Shown here: positions 57,191 to 64,000 of the stretch, in pieces | Layout of the letters: every line of letters starts with the position of its first letter | Position numbering within the stretch: position 1 is the first letter of the stretch | Assembly: GCA_019359315.1 (NCBI GenBank) | Contig: JAHHHO010000016.1 | Span: 29,197-93,196, forward strand | From: Myxacorys californica WJT36-NPBG1 | GTDB lineage: Bacteria; Cyanobacteriota; Cyanobacteriia; Leptolyngbyales; Leptolyngbyaceae | Direction: 5' to 3' | DNA: 64,000 bases | Translations under genes and position numbers: made by a program | The notes under the pieces: generated by a model | The model's input: the letters and a program-made list of their open reading frames with translations, nothing else | Told to the model about the DNA's origin: nothing | The model's database searches: none

Positions 57191-57413
57191 TCACCAATTT
57201 AGCGATTACAACACTGAGTCAGAACCTCCACCGAAACCATTGATTATTTCGGATTTGGCTCGTTTCTGTGCTGTTGTTCACACTTTAATCAATAGCTAAC
57301 TTGAAAGGGAATTACCCATGATGGTACTTTGTAAAATAGCCATCTCGGTTGCATATTAGCTTTTAGTAAGGCGGCAGAATTTTTCAGCGTAGTAGATATC
57401 CATACATATGTTT

Positions 57414-57460
57414 AGCTACTTGATAGAGATCGACTTAAAAACGATCTCTATCAAGTAGCT
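57414..57460. repeat. 19-bp perfect stem-loop
   Basis: AGCTACTTGATAGAGATCG (57414-57432) and its exact complement (57442-57460) enclose a 9-base A/T-rich loop. There is no T tract. It lies between the transposase relic and the LuxR-type gene and might be an element end or a regulatory RNA structure. Confidence 0.8.
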
Positions 57461-57588
57461 ATTCCGCCCTGAACTGAGGTTCAGGGCGAGACAAAATCGC
57501 AGCGAAGAAGCTTTAAAACATGCCCTGGTTTCTTACTGCTATTCAACTAGGACACAGCATTATTTGTTCCTCCGCCTAGTGCCGCCAA

Positions 57589-58266
57589 CTATTCAATTCG
57601 GCGTTTCGCCAAAATGTTTCTAATGTGTTTTTTAACTGTATGTTCTGTAATGTATAGCTGCGCCGCAATCTCCCTGTAGGATTTCCCCAGCAGGCGAAGT
57701 TGCCAGATTTCGCCTTCACGAGGCGTGAGACTATGTTTCTGAATGTCTGTCCTTGCGAGATTTTGTAGTGCCTGACTGCGATCTTCTAATGTTACCAATA
57801 TATATGACTGAGACGAATGAGAGCTGTGTTTGACTTGGTCAAACATTGAAGCAGCATTGGTAGCATTAATCGTCAGCCACTGCGATCGAATGCGGATGAT
57901 GGTCGAATTCATCAGCACTTCAGATTCTGGTATGAGTTTTTGATTTGCGAAGAGTTCATTACTTTCAATCAGCGCTTCACAAACACGCCAAATAGCAGCG
58001 GAAAAAACAAATGGCTCAAAGTTATCACTGTGATTAAAAGAATGCTTAATCGAATGACTTTGGTTCAATGTAGGGCATAACTGAGCAGCACGATGATTAA
58101 ACTGAATAACTTCGCCATTGGTTGTCACAACGATAATGCCATCGATAAATCCCTCGATTACGGCTTGTGTAAAAGCTGAGTGGGATAGTGTCGATCCATT
58201 CGTGAACTGATGTAAAGAAGAGCGATCGTGTAATTGAAGAGAAGGCAGTTGAGTAGTAGCAAACAC
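57589..58266 (-). CDS. LuxR-type transcriptional regulator with PAS-like N-terminus
   Basis: The 225-residue protein has a PAS-like domain (about residues 30-160: VIEGFIDGIIVVTTNGEVIQ, then FNHRAAQLCP) and a C-terminal LuxR HTH (about 175-225: SLTPREGEIWQLRLLGKSYREIAAQLYITEHTVKKHIRNILAK). It binds DNA as a dimer, and the PAS may sense a ligand or redox state, although no heme or flavin residue is evident. It is divergent from the sigma-factor operon across 399 bp and could control it, which is inference. Similar PAS-LuxR proteins are common orphans in cyanobacteria. Confidence 0.85.
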   Translation of the reverse strand: MFATTQLPSLQLHDRSSLHQFTNGSTLSHSAFTQAVIEGFIDGIIVVTTNGEVIQFNHRAAQLCPTLNQSHSIKHSFNHSDNFEPFVFSAAIWRVCEALIESNELFANQKLIPESEVLMNSTIIRIRSQWLTINATNAASMFDQVKHSSHSSQSYILVTLEDRSQALQNLARTDIQKHSLTPREGEIWQLRLLGKSYREIAAQLYITEHTVKKHIRNILAKRRIE

Positions 58267-58665
58267 TGTTGTTTCCTCTTGAAGTAGGATTAGGCAGAGA
58301 CTTCCAAAGATTTGCTTTCAAACTGCGATGCGATCACAAGCTGAAAGCTTACATAGAATTAGAACGAGAACCTAACGAGGAATATTCCAGAACTCCAAAA
58401 ATTACTATTTAGGAAGCTGATCAAGATAGATTAAGAAGAATAAGAACGAAGCACTTTTAGAAAATATTCCAGACTAAGCGGAAAATTTTCTCTAATTTGC
58501 AAATGAGTATTCAAGCGCTCAGTCAGGATTCGTTAGAATTTGATTTCGCCTCTGACCCTAAATTCTGTGTAAATTTTTCATTATTTGATACGGAACATTG
58601 CAGTGCAGAACTGAATTGATCCTCCATACGTCTACTAGACTGACCGCCCCGCAGGTTAAAGAGCA
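58267..58665. promoter_or_regulatory. Divergent promoter region of the LuxR and sigma genes
   Basis: 399 bp without a gene lie between the two divergent starts. I could not assign promoter boxes. A regulatory link between the PAS-LuxR protein and the sigma-CHAT operon would have to operate here. Confidence 0.45.
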
Positions 58666-59406
58666 ATGCCTATGATCTCCAAGCCTTCAGCAGATCCTCC
58701 AGCCTCAGAACTGCTGCCCTGGTGGGGCAATGCCGAGCGCTCTGCCAGCCTTCAAGAAAATCACCAGCTAGAAAAACTCTTGGTCGATCGTGAACATCGA
58801 CGACGGGTAGACCGAATTGCACAAAAGCAAACGCGAGGAACATCTATTCCCTGGGAAGAAGCCGCCCAAACCGCTCACCTAAAACTGGTTCGGGTCGTTC
58901 GAGCCGGAAAGTTTCAGGGTGAGAATCCCGATGCTTTCTATCGATGGGCAGCAACGGTAGCACGATTTGAAATCATCGATCTCGTCCGCAAGGAAAGCAA
59001 CCACCGCTGGACTAGTCTCGACCAAACATTTCCGGGAACCGATACTTCATTATTAGAGACGATCTCTGACGATCTTAACTTACTCGATTCCGTTGAGCAG
59101 AGTGATTTAGTGCTCAGAACGATCGATGCGATCGCGGTTCTTGATCAACAGTATCCTGATCGGGGCTACCTTAAACTTTGGCAAGGACAAATCGCGGGCA
59201 AAAATCAGTCGCAGCTTGCAGCAGAATTAGGGTTAACCCAAAGTACGATTTCAAAGCGTTGGAAGGAATTAACCAAGCGGCTTGCGGAAGCACTAGGACT
59301 ACTGCAGCCTGAAGCGGTACAGCATACGAAACTGAGTAAATCCTCTAGTGTTGGCTCCCTTGAAAGCTTGCGGAGCGATCGCAAGCGTACATCAACGCAA
59401 TGGTAA
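58666..59406 (+). CDS. ECF-like sigma-70 family RNA polymerase sigma factor
   Basis: The 246-residue protein has a sigma region 2 (about 50-115: VDRIAQKQTRGTSIPWEEAA, ENPDAFYRWAATVARFEIID, DLVRKESNHRW) and a region 4 HTH (about 155-210: LKLWQGQIAGKNQSQLAAEL, GLTQSTISKRWKELTKRLAE). It has an extra N-terminal segment (PPASELLPWWGNAER) and a C-terminal tail, both absent from minimal ECF factors. The ATG at 58666 has AAAGAGCA upstream. No anti-sigma gene follows. Instead come a DUF1822 gene (101 bp) and a CHAT protease gene (81 bp), so the three form a likely operon in which the membrane CHAT protein may control the sigma factor. Confidence 0.85.
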   Translation: MPMISKPSADPPASELLPWWGNAERSASLQENHQLEKLLVDREHRRRVDRIAQKQTRGTSIPWEEAAQTAHLKLVRVVRAGKFQGENPDAFYRWAATVARFEIIDLVRKESNHRWTSLDQTFPGTDTSLLETISDDLNLLDSVEQSDLVLRTIDAIAVLDQQYPDRGYLKLWQGQIAGKNQSQLAAELGLTQSTISKRWKELTKRLAEALGLLQPEAVQHTKLSKSSSVGSLESLRSDRKRTSTQW

Positions 59407-59507
59407 ATGGAGCGTGCCTGAAATTATAAAAAATTGAAGAATGAGTCATAGCCTGGCCTAACTTTCCGTTAATACAATTAGATCCATCTCCCCCTCCCGC
59501 TGCCCCT

Positions 59508-60890
59508 ATGTATACAGATGTCATACCCGCCATGCTCCAAACCCTAGAACTTCGGCCTCCTAAACCCGGAGAAATCTGGGAATTAAAACGCTCTGTACAA
59601 AGTCCCATTGCTTTTTCCGACGACGACAAGCAGCGTCTTTACTCGGAGACCGCTCGATCGTTTCTATCAGGGATGTCTCCTGCTCGGTATATCATGATTG
59701 TTCGAGAAGCTGATCCCGATAGTTTAGAGGATCATTGGCAGACGATCGCAGTGATGGTTCTCTCTGAAGAGACCGGCTTTCTCAGCAATGTGGATGTACT
59801 GATTCCCAGCCGCGTTTCAGGGCTAGGACACAATCTACTTGCAGAATCTTGGCATGTGTTGCCGATGTTGACCTGTAATTTGTTGCGACCTGTGGGTCAT
59901 CGCTTATCTCGTCAACAATTTGATCTGTTACTGGATGTAGGAGATTACTATCATGGGTTACGGGAGTGGTGTCCTACTACTATAGAGCTGGAGCAATCGG
60001 CACTGACGATTGGTACAGCCCCTCACTCACCAACCTTCCACAACCATGAAACTGCTTGGAGCGATGTGTTGAGTGTGCCGATCGCTGCATATCATACTTA
60101 TCTCAATGCTACCCGGCGAATCGAAGTAGCAATGCATTCTGCATTGCAGGTCGAGCGGGATCTTACAGAAAATTCTAGAAATATCCTTCCCACTGCTCAG
60201 TCTCTAAAAACAGCCCTAAACCAATGGTTACACAACGCGTTTGCATTGGAGTGGCAAGCATTTTCTGATCTTCTCCGTCCTCAGCCGAATTGGGCACTAC
60301 GCGGTTCAACTGAGGACGCGACAGAAACTGAGCACTTACCCGCTAATATTCACTTAACGCCAGATGAAATCTCTACGTTAGCTGGGCAACTCTCTCAAGC
60401 ATCCGATGAACACCAGCGGCGGAAAATTGCTAAACGGCTGGGCAACAGCCCAGTGAAAGATCAAGCCGCGATTCGTGCTTTACTCGATCTGTTGCAAAGT
60501 ACTCAAGATGATGAAACGGTGTGGGCAGCGATCGAGAGCTTATGGAAAATTGATCCAGGAAACTCTGCGGGCGCAGTTAGACGGGTAAAACGACTCGATT
60601 TAGGGATGCAAGTTGCCGGACAAGCGGTAGCCTTGGCAGTTGCCTTAGTGCAGAAAATGAATCAAAGAGTTGGTATTCTCCTACAGGTCTATCCGATTGA
60701 GAGTGAACCGTATTTGCCAGCCAATCTGAAACTGATTTTGCTCGATGAAGATGGAACTACCCTTCACGAAGTCACTGCCCGACAAGCCGATATTTGTATT
60801 CAGCTTAAATTTAGTGCTCACGCGGGTGAGTCATTTAGTGTCAAAGTTGCGCTGAATGATGCCAGCATTACCGAAGATTTTGTCATTTGA
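59508..60890 (+). CDS. DUF1822 family protein
   Basis: The 460-residue protein belongs to DUF1822, a cyanobacterial family of unknown function. The N-terminal region (about 1-260) contains WELKRSVQSPIAFSDDDKQ, RYIMIVREADPDSLEDHWQT and SWHVLPMLTCNLLRPVGHRL. The middle (about 285-360) has a HEAT-like helical repeat (LAGQLSQASDEHQRRKIAKR, VKDQAAIRALLDLLQSTQDD). The C-terminal domain (about 370-460) is beta-rich (VGILLQVYPIESEPYLPANL). No catalytic residues are evident and there is no membrane segment. In other cyanobacteria, DUF1822 genes also lie between a sigma factor gene and a CHAT gene, so it is probably a linker or substrate of the protease. Confidence 0.8.
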   Translation: MYTDVIPAMLQTLELRPPKPGEIWELKRSVQSPIAFSDDDKQRLYSETARSFLSGMSPARYIMIVREADPDSLEDHWQTIAVMVLSEETGFLSNVDVLIPSRVSGLGHNLLAESWHVLPMLTCNLLRPVGHRLSRQQFDLLLDVGDYYHGLREWCPTTIELEQSALTIGTAPHSPTFHNHETAWSDVLSVPIAAYHTYLNATRRIEVAMHSALQVERDLTENSRNILPTAQSLKTALNQWLHNAFALEWQAFSDLLRPQPNWALRGSTEDATETEHLPANIHLTPDEISTLAGQLSQASDEHQRRKIAKRLGNSPVKDQAAIRALLDLLQSTQDDETVWAAIESLWKIDPGNSAGAVRRVKRLDLGMQVAGQAVALAVALVQKMNQRVGILLQVYPIESEPYLPANLKLILLDEDGTTLHEVTARQADICIQLKFSAHAGESFSVKVALNDASITEDFVI

Positions 60891-60971
60891 TTGCGTCGTT
60901 TTCCAAGATTCATGACATTTAGCGAATACACACGGCGGCAGATTTTCAGGTAACGGCAACGAGGTGCTTCT

Positions 60972-63746
60972 ATGTCATCAATGGCAGGTCTAAAAAATTC
61001 TGGAAAAAGCTTTCGAGGTCGTTCTTTTCAGGGGCGAGATTTAACGGGGGCAGATTTTAGCGGTGCAGATGTTCGGGGGGCAAACTTTCGAGGTGCCATT
61101 CTCACAGGCGCAGATTTTAGTCACGCCAGAGCTGGGTTACAACGTCGGTGGATCATAGCTTGGTGGATTGCCTTATTGCTCCTAATGCCTTTACTGGGAT
61201 TATTATCGGCGCTTGCAGGTCTTTATCTAGGCTATATTACAACACCTGAAATTACTAATCAGTTTACCTTTCTTCCTAGTGCCGTCATATTCGTCGCTCT
61301 TGCAGTTCTCGGCGTAGTCATTTTACGCGAAGGATTACTAGCTGGAATTGGCTCGATCGTAACAACTTGCATTGTTGCGATCGCGGTTAGCAGTATTGGT
61401 ATTGTTGCAATTCCAAATGTTCGTATCATTGACTTCCTAGATACAATTGCGACTGCCATTACAACACTGGTCTCTATCGTGGTTTGTGTTACAGTCGTTT
61501 ATCCAACTATTTTTACAGTTATTATCCTGCTTACTAATTCGGCGAAGTCAGCGATTGCTAGTGCTGTTTTTGGTGGATTAGTTGGCATTGTAACGCCCAC
61601 TCAACGCTATGGCAGTTTACTCTCGGTTATGACCTCTAGTATGGGTGTCGGGGTGTTTTTGCTGATTAGCGTTTATATCGCTTGGCGAGCGTTTTGCGAA
61701 GACGACAAACATTTGTTTGTCCATCAAGTTGCAACCTCATTTCTTGCCGTTGGAGGCACAAACTTTTCCGACAGCCATTTAGAGAAAACCAATTTTGCAC
61801 AAGCTGATCTTAGCTATTGCAGTTTCAGAAACGCTCACCTTCAGCAGACCAATCTTCACACTGCCAAACATCTGAATCGAGCCAATGCTGGAAACACTAT
61901 ATTGTGTGATCCGCGCGTTCGTGACTTGCTCGTGACCCATCGAGGAGCAAATAAAGCTTATATCGCGTGCAATTTTAACGGCGCAAATTTAGCAGGCGTG
62001 GATTTGACGAATGCGAATTTGACCGGAGCCAATTTGCAACAAGCAACGCTAGAAGGGGCTTGGCTAGAACGATCAAATCTCACCAATACCCAAGCCTTGC
62101 AAACTAACTTTAAAGGTGCCACGCTCACGGGAGCCTGCCTGGAAGGATGGAATATCGACAGTACAACCCAGCTAGACGGCGTGATCTGTGATTTTGTCTA
62201 TCTACTAAATCGATCGCGGGAGCGTCGTCCTAGCAGTGGAGAATTTGCTCCCGGTGAGTTTGCTAAGCTCTTTCAAGAAGTGGTTGATACGATCGATTTA
62301 ATCTTTCGCAATGGCATCGATTGGAAAGCTTTTTCTAGTTCATTTGAGCAATTGCAAATTGAGAACGAAGGCATTGCGCTTCAGGTCAGAAGCATTGAGA
62401 ACAAGGGTGATGGAGTAATTGTTGTTCGAGTGAATTCACCACCAGATGCAGATAAACAGAAATTACATGCTGAATTTACTCAAAGCTATCAACTCGCTCT
62501 AGAAGCATTAGACGGGAAATATCGCGCGGAATTAAAACAAAAGGATGAACAAATTGACTTCTATCAACAGCAGCAAAAGAATCTAACCGACATTATTCAG
62601 CAAATCGTCCGACCTGAACCGCTGAACTTGCCGCAGAAAGCCGGAAAGATCGTCATTCTCAATCTGGGACGAGGAGACTTTAGAACGGGGTTTGCGGTTA
62701 CGCTGCAGATGGGTGAAGAAGGAGCGTTGCCGTCTATCCAAGTTGCTGCAGAATTGCCTTCTGCGCCGTACCTTCTAGAAGCTTATCAGCAGTGGCAATT
62801 AGCGTATCGCAAAAGCCTTAAGGCATCATTTCGATTGGATATTCCAGCGACCCAAATTACGAATATTAGCAATAGCGAGTTTTTCAAGGAGTGTGATGAA
62901 GTTGCAGCTCAGTTAAAAACCGGACTGAATCGGTGGTTAAACACGGATGAATTCCGCCCCATCAAAGAACGTATGCTGGAAAAGCTCAGTCCAGCAGAGC
63001 CAATTCGGATCATTATTCAAACTGAAAATATCCAGCTTCGTCGGATGCCCTGGATGGTGTGGGATCTCTGCGATCGCTATCCAAAAGCTGAGATCGCCCT
63101 AAGTCAGTCTGCCTTTGAAACAGTTGGCAAGAAAAACCGTTTAAACTCGAAGGTGAGAATTTTAGCAATTTTGGGGAACAGCTTAGGAATTGATGTTCAG
63201 GCAGATCGCGCTTTACTGCAGCAGCTACCCAATGCAGATGTAACATTTCTGGTAGAACCGAAACGCCAGGATCTCAACGAACAGCTTTGGCAGCAATCTT
63301 GGGATATTCTTTTCTTTGCAGGACATAGCGCCAGTCAGCCCGATGCAGAGACCGGCCATCTCTGGATTAACCAGAGCGATCGCTTAACCATTCCTCAAAT
63401 CAAACATGGTCTTAGGTATGCGATTTCGCATGGATTAAGACTGGCGATCCTGAATTCTTGTGATGGGATTGGGCTGGCAGAGGATTTAACTGATCTGCAT
63501 ATTCCAGAGATGATTGTGATGCGAGAGCCAATTCCCGATCAAGTCGCTCAGATATTTCTCAAAAACTTTCTAACTGCTTTTTCGAGCGGCAAACCGTTCT
63601 ACCAAGCTGTGCGCGAAGCAAGGGAACGCCTGCAAGGTTTGGAAGGACAGTTCCCCTGTGCAACATGGATTCCAGTGATCTGCCAAAATCCAGCGGAGAT
63701 TCCACTCACATGGCAAGAGTATGTTCAGGAGGCATTGTCACCTTAA
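60972..63746 (+). CDS. Membrane protein with pentapeptide repeats and C-terminal CHAT (caspase-like) protease domain
   Basis: In order, the 924-residue protein has a first pentapeptide block (about 13-52: FRGRSFQGRDLTGADFSGAD), six or more membrane helices (about 58-245, IIAWWIALLLLMPLLGLLSA to VGVFLLISVYIAWRAF), a second pentapeptide block (about 262-400: NFSDSHLEKTNFAQADLSYC, FNGANLAGVDLTNANLTGAN), a linker with coiled coil (about 500-555), and a CHAT domain (about 650-915). The catalytic pair is His785 in FFAGHSAS and Cys830 in ILNSCDG. It is therefore a likely membrane-tethered caspase-like protease. The DUF1822 and sigma genes lie just upstream, so proteolytic release of a regulator is an attractive but unproven hypothesis. 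Confidence 0.9.
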   Translation: MSSMAGLKNSGKSFRGRSFQGRDLTGADFSGADVRGANFRGAILTGADFSHARAGLQRRWIIAWWIALLLLMPLLGLLSALAGLYLGYITTPEITNQFTFLPSAVIFVALAVLGVVILREGLLAGIGSIVTTCIVAIAVSSIGIVAIPNVRIIDFLDTIATAITTLVSIVVCVTVVYPTIFTVIILLTNSAKSAIASAVFGGLVGIVTPTQRYGSLLSVMTSSMGVGVFLLISVYIAWRAFCEDDKHLFVHQVATSFLAVGGTNFSDSHLEKTNFAQADLSYCSFRNAHLQQTNLHTAKHLNRANAGNTILCDPRVRDLLVTHRGANKAYIACNFNGANLAGVDLTNANLTGANLQQATLEGAWLERSNLTNTQALQTNFKGATLTGACLEGWNIDSTTQLDGVICDFVYLLNRSRERRPSSGEFAPGEFAKLFQEVVDTIDLIFRNGIDWKAFSSSFEQLQIENEGIALQVRSIENKGDGVIVVRVNSPPDADKQKLHAEFTQSYQLALEALDGKYRAELKQKDEQIDFYQQQQKNLTDIIQQIVRPEPLNLPQKAGKIVILNLGRGDFRTGFAVTLQMGEEGALPSIQVAAELPSAPYLLEAYQQWQLAYRKSLKASFRLDIPATQITNISNSEFFKECDEVAAQLKTGLNRWLNTDEFRPIKERMLEKLSPAEPIRIIIQTENIQLRRMPWMVWDLCDRYPKAEIALSQSAFETVGKKNRLNSKVRILAILGNSLGIDVQADRALLQQLPNADVTFLVEPKRQDLNEQLWQQSWDILFFAGHSASQPDAETGHLWINQSDRLTIPQIKHGLRYAISHGLRLAILNSCDGIGLAEDLTDLHIPEMIVMREPIPDQVAQIFLKNFLTAFSSGKPFYQAVREARERLQGLEGQFPCATWIPVICQNPAEIPLTWQEYVQEALSP

Positions 63747-64000
63747 CCGAGTATGTTCAAAGTTAAGCATGATAATCCTTGAACATTCAGCGTTTCTCAA
63801 TATTACGCAACAGATTTCACACAAACGATTTCTTGCCTTTCACACAAGCGATTTCTCACCACTTCTCAAATCGTTGGGGTCGTGTTCTAGACATGGGGAC
63901 GAGGATCAGGGAGAATAGGACGACTTGAACCCGTTAGATAATTCCTAGATTATGGTGATGGTACTTGAACCCGTACACTGTCCTGCATGCAACAGCACTA
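63747..64000 (-). other. Intergenic with tRNA-like fragments
   Basis: Two copies of ACTTGAACCCGT (63923-63934 and 63963-63974), 40 bases apart, are the complement of the T-loop motif GGTTCAAGT. Farther right a stem-like CTGT...ACAG pair surrounds TGCATGCA. Standard T-stems and acceptor stems do not form, so no tRNA is called. The region may hold degenerate tRNA pieces continuing beyond the window. Confidence 0.35.

Noticed and set aside
63920..64000. tRNA gene on the minus strand
   Set aside because: T-loop motifs are present, but the T-stem and acceptor stem do not pair and the candidate would run off the window.

Overview
The window comes from a filamentous, motile cyanobacterium, probably freshwater and Leptolyngbya/Nostoc-like. 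Three things point that way: a phycocyanin operon, a type IV pilus taxis cluster of the hormogonium (hmp) kind with the cyanobacterial coiled-coil protein HmpF, and the recurrent octamer GCGATCGC (HIP1, for example at 3265-3272 and 3382-3389). It looks chromosomal. Insertion sequence remains are scattered along it. No rRNA, intact tRNA or CRISPR array was seen.

Layout. 1-2.1 kb: the end of a membrane diguanylate cyclase and an RluA-family pseudouridine synthase. 2.7-9.1 kb: a phycocyanin rod operon, cpcB-cpcA-cpcC-cpcD-cpcD'-(decayed cpcE/cpcF)-cpcG-cpcG-cpcG. The lyase genes that normally sit between cpcD and cpcG are reduced to a frameshifted, internally deleted relic. 9.5-23.5 kb: a motility taxis system, with five genes on the minus strand (PatA-like regulator, CheY, CheW, chemoreceptor, a 2017-residue CheA hybrid) and hmpF divergent from them. 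23.9-25.7 kb: a REC-GGDEF-EAL protein. 26.8-32 kb: two AAA-like (STAND-type) ATPases, one with an N-terminal HTH and one with a WD40 propeller. 32.1-33.3 kb: an intact IS4-like element with target duplication. 33.5-38 kb: phosphoketolase, a histidine phosphatase and acetate kinase, a route from sugar phosphate to acetyl phosphate to acetate plus ATP. 38-49 kb: an aminotransferase, a histone H1-like basic protein, DUF554, a J-domain/HNH-nuclease gene pair, a DUF3611 (Tic21-like) protein, an EcsC-like protein, and a FecR/CHASE2-histidine kinase pair. 49.3-56.8 kb: a secreted FAD enzyme, gamma-glutamyltransferase, CbiB/CobD, an Rrf2 regulator, a chloride-channel relic, a stand-alone OCP C-terminal-domain homologue and QueG. 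56.8-64 kb: a transposase relic, a LuxR-type regulator, and a three-gene sigma factor / DUF1822 / membrane-CHAT protease module.

The best candidates for an under-described system are the sigma-DUF1822-CHAT operon (58.7-63.7 kb), the translationally coupled J-domain/HNH pair (42.1-43.7 kb) and the HTH-AAA / AAA-WD40 pair (26.8-32 kb). All three resemble NTPase, protease or nuclease conflict modules of multicellular bacteria. Their partners, triggers and outputs cannot be read from the sequence. The decayed cpcE/cpcF relic inside an otherwise intact operon is the clearest genomic oddity.
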